This document shows positions 54,712-62,284 of a stretch of 64,000 nt of DNA, in pieces. Numbering within the stretch: the stretch's first letter is position 1; every line of letters begins with the position of its first letter. Under the pieces are notes generated by a model, which was not told the origin of the DNA, searched no databases, and worked only from the letters and a program-made list of their open reading frames with translations. A program made the translations under genes and the position numbers. This stretch comes from Candidatus Zipacnadia bacterium (GTDB taxonomy: Bacteria; Armatimonadota; Zipacnadia; Zipacnadales; UBA5352), in the NCBI GenBank assembly GCA_029821735.1, contig JALGSU010000002.1, positions 124,001 to 188,000 on the forward strand, in the 5' to 3' direction.

Positions 54712-56035
54712 GTGGCTGCATAATCTGACGGACCCTGAGCGCAGTGGCCTCACCAGGGCGTTCGGTCGGCGGCTGAGCTTGGACACCACGGTGGCACTGA
54801 TGGACGCACTCGGCCACCCGGAGCAGGACCTGCCGGCAGTGCATATCGCGGGCACGAAGGGCAAGGGCTCCGTCGCGGCTATGATCGAGGCCGCGGCCCA
54901 TGCCGCTGGTCACCGGACCGGCCTGTTCACCTCGCCGCACCTGGTGTCATGGCGCGAGCGAATCCAGATCGACGGTGTGCCAATCTCTGAGGACGAGGTG
55001 GCGCACCTGGCCGAGCGCGTCCGCCCCGTCGCCGAGCAGATCGATGGACCACGCGGGCGAGGTGCGACTTTCTTCGAAGTGTACTTCGCGATGGCCATGC
55101 TGGCTTTCGCGGACCACGAGGTGGACCTGGCGGTCGTCGAGACCGGTCTCGGCGGACGACTGGACGCAACCAATGTCATCACCCCGCTGCTGTCGATCAT
55201 CACCACACTTGGCAGAGACCATACGCGCATCCTCGGCGAGAGCATCGAGCAGATCGCAGGCGAGAAGGCGGGGATCATCAAGCCAGGCGTCCCGGCGGTG
55301 AGCGCGCCTCAGCCGCCCGGCGCGCTCAAGATCATGGAGGCCACAGCCGCCGCGCAGGGCTGCGCGCTGGCAGTGGCAAGGCCCATGACAGGTGTGATGC
55401 GGCCACCGTCCGAACCCGAGCAGTTCGTGCCAGGAGAGCGGCCACGCTTGACACAGACCGTGCGCGGCGACTACGACGGGCAGGCGCTGACTGCCGAGCT
55501 GAGCCTGTTGGGTGACCACCAGCTCGTCAATGCCGGCGTTGCCGCGCGAGCATGCGAGGCGTTGACCCAGGCGGGTGTCGCGATCGGCGCGCAGGCTTTC
55601 GGGGATGGTCTGACGCGCGCACGATGGCCCGCGCGTGTGGAGATCCTCGCGACCCGGCCCTGGCTCGTGCTTGACTGCGCCCACAACCCAGAGTCAGCAC
55701 GGGCGCTGATGTCGGCGTTGCGTCGACACCTCAAGTATGAGCGACTGGCCCTGGTGCTCGGAGTGTCGGCGGACAAAGATGCGGCCGGGATCGCCGACGA
55801 ACTCCGCGAGGCGAGTTATGTCGTGCTGACCCAGGCGGACATGCCACGCGCCATGCCTGCACCGCAACTGGCGGAGCTGACGGCGGGGACGTGGGACACG
55901 GTTGAGGTCATTGAGGATGCTGCGCAGGCATTGGCGGCGGCGCGCGACTGGGCCGGGGAAGCAGACTGCATCTGCGTGACGGGGTCGTTCTTCGTGGTTG
56001 GCGAACTGATGGGGCGAGCCTGCGTGGGCGTGTGA
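54689..56035 (+). CDS. folC: Folylpolyglutamate synthase / dihydrofolate synthase
   Basis: The 448-aa product adds glutamate to folates, and possibly to dihydropteroate. It has the Mur-ligase ATP site HIAGTKGKGSVAAMIEAAAH, FTSPHLVSWRERI with the omega-loop Ser-Pro-His, ETGLGGRLDATNVI, GRDHTRILG and the C-terminal domain motif LDCAHNPESARALM. ATG 54689 is chosen because GAGG lies about 9 nt upstream. The ATG at 54665 would overlap the transporter gene further. It works with GlyA and PurH on tetrahydrofolate supply and use. Confidence 0.93.
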   Translation: MTYQQAAEWLHNLTDPERSGLTRAFGRRLSLDTTVALMDALGHPEQDLPAVHIAGTKGKGSVAAMIEAAAHAAGHRTGLFTSPHLVSWRERIQIDGVPISEDEVAHLAERVRPVAEQIDGPRGRGATFFEVYFAMAMLAFADHEVDLAVVETGLGGRLDATNVITPLLSIITTLGRDHTRILGESIEQIAGEKAGIIKPGVPAVSAPQPPGALKIMEATAAAQGCALAVARPMTGVMRPPSEPEQFVPGERPRLTQTVRGDYDGQALTAELSLLGDHQLVNAGVAARACEALTQAGVAIGAQAFGDGLTRARWPARVEILATRPWLVLDCAHNPESARALMSALRRHLKYERLALVLGVSADKDAAGIADELREASYVVLTQADMPRAMPAPQLAELTAGTWDTVEVIEDAAQALAAARDWAGEADCICVTGSFFVVGELMGRACVGV

Positions 56036-56075
56036 GGGAGCCATCGGATCACGCAGGGCAGGCTCAATCCTGAAG

Positions 56076-56099
56076 CGCCGGGCAAACTGCCCGGCGTTG
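56076..56099 (+). terminator. Terminator-like hairpin after folC
   Basis: A perfect 9-bp stem CGCCGGGCA / TGCCCGGCG (56076-56084 with 56088-56096) with a 3-nt loop, followed by TTG. It separates folC from the export operon. Confidence 0.65.
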
Positions 56100-56158
56100 C
56101 GCATGTACGAAACCCGGTGAACAGCAACCCGCCCTCGCACAATTGTTTGAGCGACGGC

Positions 56159-56210
56159 TTGACATGGACTCGGTCAGTACCTATAATCACACCAATGCGA
56201 TTATAGGTAC
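56159..56210 (+). promoter_or_regulatory. Promoter with palindromic operator for the export operon
   Basis: Perfect consensus boxes TTGACA (56159-56164) and TATAAT (56182-56187) with a 17-nt spacer. The -10 box lies inside the left arm of a 12-bp perfect inverted repeat GTACCTATAATC / GATTATAGGTAC (56177-56188 with 56199-56210, 10-nt spacer) that also covers the start site. A dimeric repressor bound there would block transcription. No regulator gene adjoins it. Confidence 0.8.
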
Positions 56211-56478
56211 GTATAGGGTTTGGCCCACAAGCCTATACAAACCAGTACACGAGGTAACAACCGCGGCCCTGCATTACAGTAGTGACCGCTTCCTCTAATC
56301 AGCACCCGGGCTGATACACAAGGGCCGCATGCTCCACCTAATCGCAGCTTTGCCACATCCTTACCACGGGTGGAGCATCTTGCAGCCGGGCTGCTGGGAG
56401 GCGGCCCGGTTGCAACCATGACAGGGGGGACGTCGCTGCTCGCCGCCGGCTGGCGATTCGAGTGACGTGCGGGGTTCC
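56211..56478 (+). promoter_or_regulatory. Structured leader of the export operon
   Basis: About 270 nt between the promoter and the first start contain a chain of inverted repeats: GTATAGG/CCTATAC (56211-56238), GCGGCCCT/AGGGCCGC (56263-56328) enclosing ATCAGC/GCTGAT, then ATGCTCCACC/GGTGGAGCAT (56329-56378), then a 12-bp stem TTGCAGCCGGGC/GCCCGGTTGCAA (56380-56415, one G-T). No plausible open frame is present. I do not recognise a known riboswitch class; the c-di-GMP riboswitch core is absent. Confidence 0.6.
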
Positions 56479-57321
56479 ATGGTAAATGCTGGTCCGCATC
56501 ATGCCCTTACCCAGCGGCTGCTTGTGCCGGCATCGGCGCGAGCGGTTTTCTGTGTTCTCCTCATTGCTGCAGTCTGCCCCGCTTGCGCTCAGAACGTGTT
56601 GAGCGCCCCACGCGGTCTTCTGGCGCGCCCTCTCCCCGGCACAGTCGCCCGCGAGGACGCCGATCTGTGTGTGTCTCTCGAGAGCGCACTGGCCACCTTT
56701 AGTGATGTGTCCGCAGCACGCGCAGTGCTCAGCCGAACGGCTGATACCAGCACGCGCCGGCTCGCCCTCCAACTCACCCTCAACGACCAGCATCAGCCCA
56801 CGCAGGAATGGACCGATGCCATCGCCGCCTTCACCGTGCAAGCAGTACCTCACCTGTCCTCCACCGAGTTAACGATCGTGACCGCTGACGGGCGAGTTCT
56901 CTACGCGCGCGGACAGGCCGCGATTCAGACGGCCCAGGTATCGCCCGCCGCAGCGCAGGCCTCCCCGGCCACGAGTCCGTGGATGCCGATCGGTGTGGCA
57001 CTGGTCGTTGGCTTGATCGGCACCGTCGTTGCGCTCCTGCTCCGGCAGCCGCGACGCTTACCTGAGACCCCAGCCCCTCAGGGCCCGCTGAGCTTCCTGC
57101 ACGATATCAGCGACCAAGAGTTGGCAGGCATTCTCGAGGGTGAGCGCGAGGCGGTAGTGGCCATTGTTCTCGCCGATCTGCCCCAGAGGAGATCGCAGCG
57201 CATCCGACGGTCATTGGGTTTGACTGCAGGCGTTGCGGCACAGGCCGCGCCGGGGATCGATGTATTGGAGCCCATGGCGTCAGCGCTTCGCGCAAAGTTG
57301 ACCCGGACGGGCCCGAGGTAG
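56479..57321 (+). CDS. FliF/SctJ-like ring protein with C-terminal FliG-middle-like domain
   Basis: The 280-aa product begins with a signal-type hydrophobic stretch (residues 20-36, ending CPACAQ, possibly a lipoprotein Cys36). Residues 66-143 resemble the ring-building motif of FliF/SctJ (RLALQLTLNDQHQP, then VPHLSSTELTIVTADGRVLY). One TM helix follows (169-188). Residues 202-275 (PLSFLHDISDQELAGILEGE, AIVLADLPQRRSQRIRRSLG) resemble the middle ARM domain of FliG. The torque-generating FliG C-domain is absent. FliF is normally about 550 aa and FliG separate, so this looks like a compact fusion. ATG 56479 is preferred; GTG 56467 is also possible. Identification rests on weak motifs plus operon context. 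Confidence 0.6.
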   Translation: MVNAGPHHALTQRLLVPASARAVFCVLLIAAVCPACAQNVLSAPRGLLARPLPGTVAREDADLCVSLESALATFSDVSAARAVLSRTADTSTRRLALQLTLNDQHQPTQEWTDAIAAFTVQAVPHLSSTELTIVTADGRVLYARGQAAIQTAQVSPAAAQASPATSPWMPIGVALVVGLIGTVVALLLRQPRRLPETPAPQGPLSFLHDISDQELAGILEGEREAVVAIVLADLPQRRSQRIRRSLGLTAGVAAQAAPGIDVLEPMASALRAKLTRTGPR

Positions 57322-57325
57322 AGTC

Positions 57326-57943
57326 ATGGGACGAGTCATCCACAGGGCCGACATAGAGGCGAGCGAACTCCGCGTCGTGCGTATGGGTGGCGAGGATGAT
57401 TCGCATGGGCCGACACAGCCTGCCCGCCAGGCCCAGGTAGCGCCAGCCCAACCCCAGATAGTGTCCGAGAAGGCAGACCCTGAACAGGAGCAGCGGGTGC
57501 GCAGGCTGGTGCAAGCGATGCTTGCGGGTTTTGCCAGACAGCGGCGTGAGTTGCTGTCCGAGTTGCAGCCGTACGTCGTGCGCATCGCGGTCGAGGTAGG
57601 CCGACGGATCGTGCGGCGCGAACTGCGCTCGGATCCGGGGATGATCACGCGCATCGCCCAGGCCGCACTGGAGCAGGTAGGGATGGCGGCCAATGTGCGG
57701 GTGCGAGTGCATCCGCTCGACGCACGGATTCTCGAGGACTCCATGATGCAGATCGTCGCCGCACCCGACGAGGCGGCGGCCATCGAGATCGTGCCCGACA
57801 CGTCGGTCGAGCAGGGCGGGTGTGTGGTGGAGAGCGACCGCGGCATCGTGGACGCGCGCCTGCGCACACAGTTTGAGGAGATGCAGACACGCTTGCTGGA
57901 GGGCCTCGAGACCGAGATCGGCCAGGGGGATATGGGCCGATGA
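57326..57943 (+). CDS. fliH: FliH/SctL-like stator of the export ATPase
   Basis: The 205-aa product has a variable Gln/Pro-rich N-terminus, a helical segment (EQEQRVRRLVQAMLAGFARQ), and the C-terminal FliH/V-ATPase-E-like domain with VRVHPLDARILED and the family hallmark GGCVVESDRGIVDARLRTQF. FliH dimers hold and regulate the ATPase FliI at the export gate. Four nt separate it from the upstream gene, and it overlaps fliI by 4 nt (ATGA). Confidence 0.88.
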   Translation: MGRVIHRADIEASELRVVRMGGEDDSHGPTQPARQAQVAPAQPQIVSEKADPEQEQRVRRLVQAMLAGFARQRRELLSELQPYVVRIAVEVGRRIVRRELRSDPGMITRIAQAALEQVGMAANVRVRVHPLDARILEDSMMQIVAAPDEAAAIEIVPDTSVEQGGCVVESDRGIVDARLRTQFEEMQTRLLEGLETEIGQGDMGR

Positions 57944-59271
57944 GCGCCTCGGGATCCAGCACCCCCGCGTGGGTCGAGGAGTTGCTGTCCAGCGCGCGCA
58001 ACGCGGAGGTGTTGCGCCGCGGCGGCACCGTGACGGAGGTCGTCGGACTGACCATCACCTCGCGCGGACCTATCACGCGGATCGGTGAGATGTGCACCGT
58101 CGCGCGTAGCGGGGGGCAGCCGCCGCTGTCGGCGGAGGTCTGCGGGTTCCGTGACAACCAGGTGCTTCTGCAGCCGCTGGGGCGCGCGGAAAGTATCGAA
58201 CCGGGCGCGCGCGTGACAGCGCTCGGCCGCGATCTGTGCGTAGGCGTGGGCGACGGATTGCTGGGGCGAGTAGTGGATGCACTTGGCCGCCCCATCGACG
58301 ATGGAGGGCCGATCGTCTCCGCCGAGGAGCGTCCGGTCCAGGCGGAAGCTCCTCCCCCGTTGCGCCGCAAGCGGGTGAGCGAGGCGCTGTGGGTGGGAGT
58401 GCGCGTGGTTGACGGCCTCCTCACTTGCGGGAAGGGCCAACGCGTTGGGATCTTCGCGGGGTCGGGCGTGGGCAAGAGCACGCTGATGGGGATGATGGCG
58501 CGCAACACCAGCGCGGACGTGGCGGTGATCGCGCTCGTGGGCGAGCGCGGACGTGAAGTGCTGCAATTCGTCGAGGAGTATCTGGGCGAAGGGCTGGCCA
58601 ACTCCGTGGTAGTGGTGGCGACGTCTGACCAGCCACCGCTCATGCGCCTCAAGGCCGGGCTGACCGCGACAACAATCGCCGAGTATTTCCGCGACCGGGG
58701 CATGGACGTGCTGCTGCTGATGGACTCGGTCACGCGACTGGCCCGCGCGCAGCGAGAGGTCGGGCTGGCGTCTGGCGAGATCCCGACGACACGAGGGCTG
58801 CCGTCATCAGTCTTCACTCTGTTGCCCGAACTGCTCGAGCGCGCAGGTCCAGGCGAGCGCGGGACGATCACCGGCATGTACACCGTACTTGTGGAGTCCG
58901 ACGACATGATGGACCCGGTGGCGGACGCGCTCCGAGCAACGCTCGACGGGCACATCACGCTGTCCCGAGAGCTGGCCAATCGCAACCACTACCCGGCGGT
59001 GGCGGTGACGCAGAGCGTGTCCCGGCTCATGAGTCAAGTGGCAGATCCCGAGCACATCGAGGCGGCCTCACGCATGCGCAACCTGCTGGCCGCTCATGAG
59101 GACGCAAGCGATCTCATCAGCATCGGCGCCTACGATCCGGGGAGTAATCCGCAGGTGGACTCGGCGCTGGCCCTGCTCGCGCCCATGCGCGAGTACATGC
59201 GGCAGTCCCCCGATGAGGACAGCCAGCCCGGGCAGGCCCATCGCCGACTGATAGAGATGATGGCCAGGTGA
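57940..59271 (+). CDS. fliI: Type III export ATPase FliI/SctN
   Basis: The 443-aa product has a beta-barrel N-domain, Walker A GSGVGKST (residues 174-181), the GERGREVLQFVEEYLGE motif with the catalytic Glu, LLLMDSVTRLARAQREVGLA (Walker B and following), and GSITGMYTVL-type GTITGMYTVLVESDD. It forms the hexameric ATPase that unfolds substrates and delivers them to the FlhA/FlhB gate. It is closer to FliI/SctN than to F1 beta. The motifs are intact, so the export machine should be powered. Confidence 0.96.
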   Translation: MSASGSSTPAWVEELLSSARNAEVLRRGGTVTEVVGLTITSRGPITRIGEMCTVARSGGQPPLSAEVCGFRDNQVLLQPLGRAESIEPGARVTALGRDLCVGVGDGLLGRVVDALGRPIDDGGPIVSAEERPVQAEAPPPLRRKRVSEALWVGVRVVDGLLTCGKGQRVGIFAGSGVGKSTLMGMMARNTSADVAVIALVGERGREVLQFVEEYLGEGLANSVVVVATSDQPPLMRLKAGLTATTIAEYFRDRGMDVLLLMDSVTRLARAQREVGLASGEIPTTRGLPSSVFTLLPELLERAGPGERGTITGMYTVLVESDDMMDPVADALRATLDGHITLSRELANRNHYPAVAVTQSVSRLMSQVADPEHIEAASRMRNLLAAHEDASDLISIGAYDPGSNPQVDSALALLAPMREYMRQSPDEDSQPGQAHRRLIEMMAR

Positions 59272-59277
59272 TAAGCG

Positions 59278-59715
59278 ATGGCGCGTCGCGGTGACCGGCT
59301 CAGTCGACTGGTCGAAATGCGCAGTGCAACCGAGCAGCAACTGCGCCGCGAACTCGGGGCCGCGCAGACGTTTCTGCGGGAGAGGCGGGAGGCACTCACA
59401 GAGGCGCAGGCGCGCTACGATAAGCTCGGCAAGAGCCAGGCAACTTGCCGCGAACTTCAGGGAGCCCAGTTGACGCAAGCCCACTCCTATGGCGAGCGAC
59501 TGCGCCAGGCGATCGCGGAAGCAGAGGCCGATATCCAGAAAGCGGTCGCGGCCGAGGAGGAGGCCCGAGCAGCCCTGACGCATGCGGGCCAGGAACGGCT
59601 GGCGGTTGAGCGGCTGGCCGACCGTGAACATCAGATACAGGACACGCGCCAGAGCGCGGCCGAGCAGTCCGAGCAGGACGAGCAGGGCGCGCGGCGATCA
59701 ATGGAGGGGCAATAG
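59278..59715 (+). CDS. fliJ: FliJ/SctO-like coiled-coil stalk
   Basis: The 145-aa product is almost entirely an alpha-helical coiled coil rich in Arg, Glu, Gln and Ala (RRELGAAQTFLRERREALTE, ERLRQAIAEAEADIQKAVAA). Size and position right after the ATPase gene fit FliJ/SctO, the central stalk that rotates in the FliI ring and contacts FlhA. FliJ sequences diverge, so identity rests on context. AGGTGA lies 6 nt before the ATG. Confidence 0.75.
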   Translation: MARRGDRLSRLVEMRSATEQQLRRELGAAQTFLRERREALTEAQARYDKLGKSQATCRELQGAQLTQAHSYGERLRQAIAEAEADIQKAVAAEEEARAALTHAGQERLAVERLADREHQIQDTRQSAAEQSEQDEQGARRSMEGQ

Positions 59716-59718
59716 ACG

Positions 59719-60522
59719 GTGCTGCTGGAGCCCGGTACAAAGACCGAGCCGTTCGCGCCCGCCGAAGCCAGGGAGTTGAGCGCCCGGGAGTGGCTGCGCT
59801 TACGTGAGGCCGTCGGGTCAACGCTGGCAACGTGGGCAGGCGCGAGCCTGATGGGCTTACACGTGGGCACGTGGCAGTGCGCCGAAGGCCCCACTGACCT
59901 GCATGTCGCCGAGGCCACCACGATATGGACGGGGCCCGACGCTGCGACACTGCTCTCTCTGCCGCCCACGTTGGGGGCGGGGCTCGTGGTGCTCACACTG
60001 GGCGGCAAGCCCAGCACCGACGAAGCTGGACCGTTGACCTCGGTTGACCTGGCGGTCCTCGACGCGTGGGCAGATCACGCACTGCGAGCAGTGCTCGGCC
60101 GTCTGCAGATGCGCACCACGCCGATCGAGCGACAGACGGTGAGCGCGGCCGAGGCACTCGAGCGCATGAGCTGGCCCGTGGTCACGGTGACCATCGAGTC
60201 GCCTGTGGGCGATGCACTGCTCGTGATGGCGAGGGACGCGGTCCGCGATGCGCTGCAGGTCGATGGGCCACGCCTCGGCGACGACCCACGCGCGCTCCTG
60301 ACCGTGGCCATTCAGGCGGAGGCACGTCTCGATGGCGCGGACATATCCCTGGCGGACCTGCTCACCGTGGGTGAGGGCGACGTGGTCGTGTTGGGCGAAA
60401 GCGCGGCGCAGTCGGTGGGAATCTTCGTGGCCGGGCAACGCGTAGCCAACGGCAGGGCTGGCGTGCAGACCGGACGGGTCGCCGTGAGAATAGAGAGCAC
60501 TGAAGACTTGCGGGTCGACTGA
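59719..60522 (+). CDS. FliM-like/SctQ C-ring protein without the CheY-binding N-terminus
   Basis: The 267-aa product has a middle domain (about residues 25-180) and a C-terminal SpoA domain (ISLADLLTVGEGDVVVLGES through GRVAVRIES) like FliM and FliN. FliM normally starts with a short EIDALL-type CheY-binding motif and is about 330 aa. Here the N-terminus (LLEPGTKTEPFAPAEARE) lacks it, so response to chemotaxis signals is not expected. SctQ of injectisomes is an alternative reading. The GTG start follows the fliJ stop by 3 nt. Confidence 0.7.
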   Translation: MLLEPGTKTEPFAPAEARELSAREWLRLREAVGSTLATWAGASLMGLHVGTWQCAEGPTDLHVAEATTIWTGPDAATLLSLPPTLGAGLVVLTLGGKPSTDEAGPLTSVDLAVLDAWADHALRAVLGRLQMRTTPIERQTVSAAEALERMSWPVVTVTIESPVGDALLVMARDAVRDALQVDGPRLGDDPRALLTVAIQAEARLDGADISLADLLTVGEGDVVVLGESAAQSVGIFVAGQRVANGRAGVQTGRVAVRIESTEDLRVD

Positions 60523-60554
60523 CCGACTAGCAGGTGGCTCAGGAGGCAGTGCAG

Positions 60555-60863
60555 ATGGCGAACGAACACACTGACAGCGGGCCGGATGACCGGACGCTGA
60601 GCACGATCCAGCCGCAGTCGCTGGCGGCGCTGCGGGCGTTGACCGTGCATGTTGAGGTGCGGCTTGGTTCGACCGGCATCAACATCGGCGAGCTGCTGGC
60701 GCTGCAATCGGGCAGCGTGCTGACTATGGACAGAGATGTCGACGAACCAGTCGAGTTGCTGGTGGGCGAGCAGGTCATAGCGCGGGGTGAGTTGGTCTCT
60801 GTAGAGGGCGAGATGGGAGTACGCGTCACGGAGATCGTGGCTGCCCCGGGAGATGCGGAATGA
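60555..60863 (+). CDS. fliN: FliN/SctQ-C-like SpoA protein
   Basis: The 102-aa product is a single SpoA domain: ALTVHVEVRLGSTGINIGEL, then LQSGSVLTMDRDVDEPVELL and IARGELVSVEGEMGVRVTEI. This is the FliN core that builds the base of the C-ring or sorting platform. ATG 60555 has GGAGG about 8 nt upstream. It overlaps fliO by 4 nt (ATGA). Confidence 0.9.
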   Translation: MANEHTDSGPDDRTLSTIQPQSLAALRALTVHVEVRLGSTGINIGELLALQSGSVLTMDRDVDEPVELLVGEQVIARGELVSVEGEMGVRVTEIVAAPGDAE

Positions 60864-61213
60864 TGCGCGCGTGCGCTGCCGGACTGACTGTGCTCGCGAG
60901 TTGCCCGGGAGCCTGGGCCCAAGAGGCATCAGGTGGGATCGCCGCCAACCCGCTGTACTTGCTGGTTCAGGCGCTGGTCTCGCTGGCGGTGGTCATCGGC
61001 GTGATCTACCTGGCGTGGTTCGCACTCCGTCGCCTCAGCCAGAGGCAGGCGGGGATGACCGAGGACGGCCCGATGCACGTCATTCAGACCAGACATCTCG
61101 GCGGCGACAGGTGGCTTTACCTGGTCCGAGTGGGCAAGCGCACGCTCGTGATCGGCGGCGGGCCTGAGGGCGTCCGACCGGTGGCTGACCTGGGCGAGGA
61201 GGAGCACGAGTGA
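60860..61213 (+). CDS. fliO: FliO export-gate assembly factor
   Basis: The 117-aa product has a signal-like N-terminus, one TM helix (LYLLVQALVSLAVVIGVIYL), and the cytoplasmic FliO motif GPMHVIQTRHLGGDRWLYLV with KRTLVIGGG. FliO helps FliP fold and is characteristic of flagellar rather than injectisome-type systems. That places the operon in the flagellar lineage. It overlaps fliN and fliP by 4 nt each. Confidence 0.85.
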   Translation: MMRACAAGLTVLASCPGAWAQEASGGIAANPLYLLVQALVSLAVVIGVIYLAWFALRRLSQRQAGMTEDGPMHVIQTRHLGGDRWLYLVRVGKRTLVIGGGPEGVRPVADLGEEEHE

Positions 61214-61932
61214 CGCGCAGGTTGGGCGCAACGTTCGGGCTGCTTGCACTCGCGCATTCGAGCGCGTGGGCTCAGGCGCCAACAGTGAGCCTCGGCCCGC
61301 AGGCTGACGGCGTGGAGCTTGGCTACGTCAAGCTTGTGCTCCTGCTGGCATCGGTATCATTGGCGCCCGCGTTGCTCGCCGTGATCACATCCTTCGCGCG
61401 CATCGTCGTCGTGCTCTTCTTCCTGCGCGCGGGGTTGGGGGCTCAGGAGATCCCACCCAACTATGTCATGGTCGGCCTGGCGATCATCCTCACATTGATA
61501 GCGATGGGCCCGACGCTCGGCGTGCTGCAGGAGCAGGCGCTCACGCCATTGCTGGATGGCGAGACGGAGCTTGCCGATGCGGCGCAAGTTGCCGAGGCAC
61601 CCCTGCGCGAGTTTATGCAAACCCAAGCACGCGCCGAGGACCTGGCGCTGATGGTAGACTTGGCCGGCGGGGTGCAGCCGGGCGAGCAGATGCCCATCAC
61701 CGCGCTCGCCGGGGCCTTCGTCATCAGCGAACTGCGCGCGGCCTTCCTCATAGGCTTTATCATCTACCTGCCATTTGTGGTGATCGATCTGGTGGTCGCG
61801 AGTACGCTGGCATCGGTGGGCATGCTCAGTCTGCCTGCGCCGCTGCTCTCGCTGCCCTTCAAAGTGATGCTCTTCCTCATGGTGGACGGCTGGCATCTGC
61901 TGACCGACGTGCTGGTCAGGACGATTCAGTAG
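61210..61932 (+). CDS. fliP: Export gate protein FliP/SctR
   Basis: The 240-aa product has an N-terminal signal peptide and the FliP core: LLLASVSLAPALLAVITSFA, RIVVVLFFLRAGLGAQEIPP, ALAGAFVISELRAAFLIGFI and a C-terminal LPFKVMLFLMVDGWHLL. FliP forms the pentameric core of the export gate with FliQ and FliR in the inner membrane. Length is typical. The GTG start overlaps the fliO stop (GTGA). Confidence 0.95.
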   Translation: MTRRLGATFGLLALAHSSAWAQAPTVSLGPQADGVELGYVKLVLLLASVSLAPALLAVITSFARIVVVLFFLRAGLGAQEIPPNYVMVGLAIILTLIAMGPTLGVLQEQALTPLLDGETELADAAQVAEAPLREFMQTQARAEDLALMVDLAGGVQPGEQMPITALAGAFVISELRAAFLIGFIIYLPFVVIDLVVASTLASVGMLSLPAPLLSLPFKVMLFLMVDGWHLLTDVLVRTIQ

Positions 61933-61954
61933 CGACGGTCGGAGGTGACACGCA

Positions 61955-62224
61955 ACGGGTGCCGAGGGACTGGCTGAACTGGTCGCGCGGGCACTATTGG
62001 TGGCCTTCTACGTGGGCCTGCCGGTACTCGCCGCGACGCTGGCAACCGGCGTGATCGTCTCCACGGTGCAGGCCGCCACGCGGCAGAGCGATGCGACTGT
62101 GAGCGTAGTGCCGCGACTGCTGGCCGCGGGCGGCGCACTGTTGATATTCGGCACCTGGATGGTCGCCGTTATGCAGGGCTTCTGGCTTGACCTGTGGCTG
62201 CACCTGCCGGAGATGGTCAAATGA
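61955..62224 (+). CDS. fliQ: Export gate protein FliQ/SctS, start codon unusual
   Basis: The frame covering AEGLAELVARALLVAFYVGL, LPVLAATLATGVIVSTVQAA and TRQSDATVSVVPRLLAAGGA is a complete FliQ with two TM helices. No ATG, GTG or TTG occurs in frame before 61997, which would remove the conserved first 14 residues. An ACG at 61955 lies 6 nt after GGAGGTGA (61941-61948) and gives 89 aa, the standard FliQ length. Either ACG starts translation or a base is wrong; GTG 61959 is out of frame. It lies 22 nt after fliP. Confidence 0.8.
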   Translation, partial: TGAEGLAELVARALLVAFYVGLPVLAATLATGVIVSTVQAATRQSDATVSVVPRLLAAGGALLIFGTWMVAVMQGFWLDLWLHLPEMVK

Positions 62225-62284
62225 CCCGTGCCCTCAACTCCAGCGTGTCTGCGCCGATAAGACCCCTGAGCGGGCTGCGTTACC

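Noticed and set aside
56201-56419. A 72-codon minus-strand frame in the export-operon leader
   Set aside because: It has no ribosome site or motif and covers the strong inverted repeats, which better explain the region as RNA structure.
56211-56478. The leader being a c-di-GMP riboswitch
   Set aside because: The expected GGGACGCAAAGCC-type core and tetraloop-receptor segments are absent, although such riboswitches often precede flagellar genes.
61959-62020. GTG 61959 as the fliQ start
   Set aside because: It is in a different frame from the conserved FliQ sequence and reads Trp/Arg-rich nonsense.
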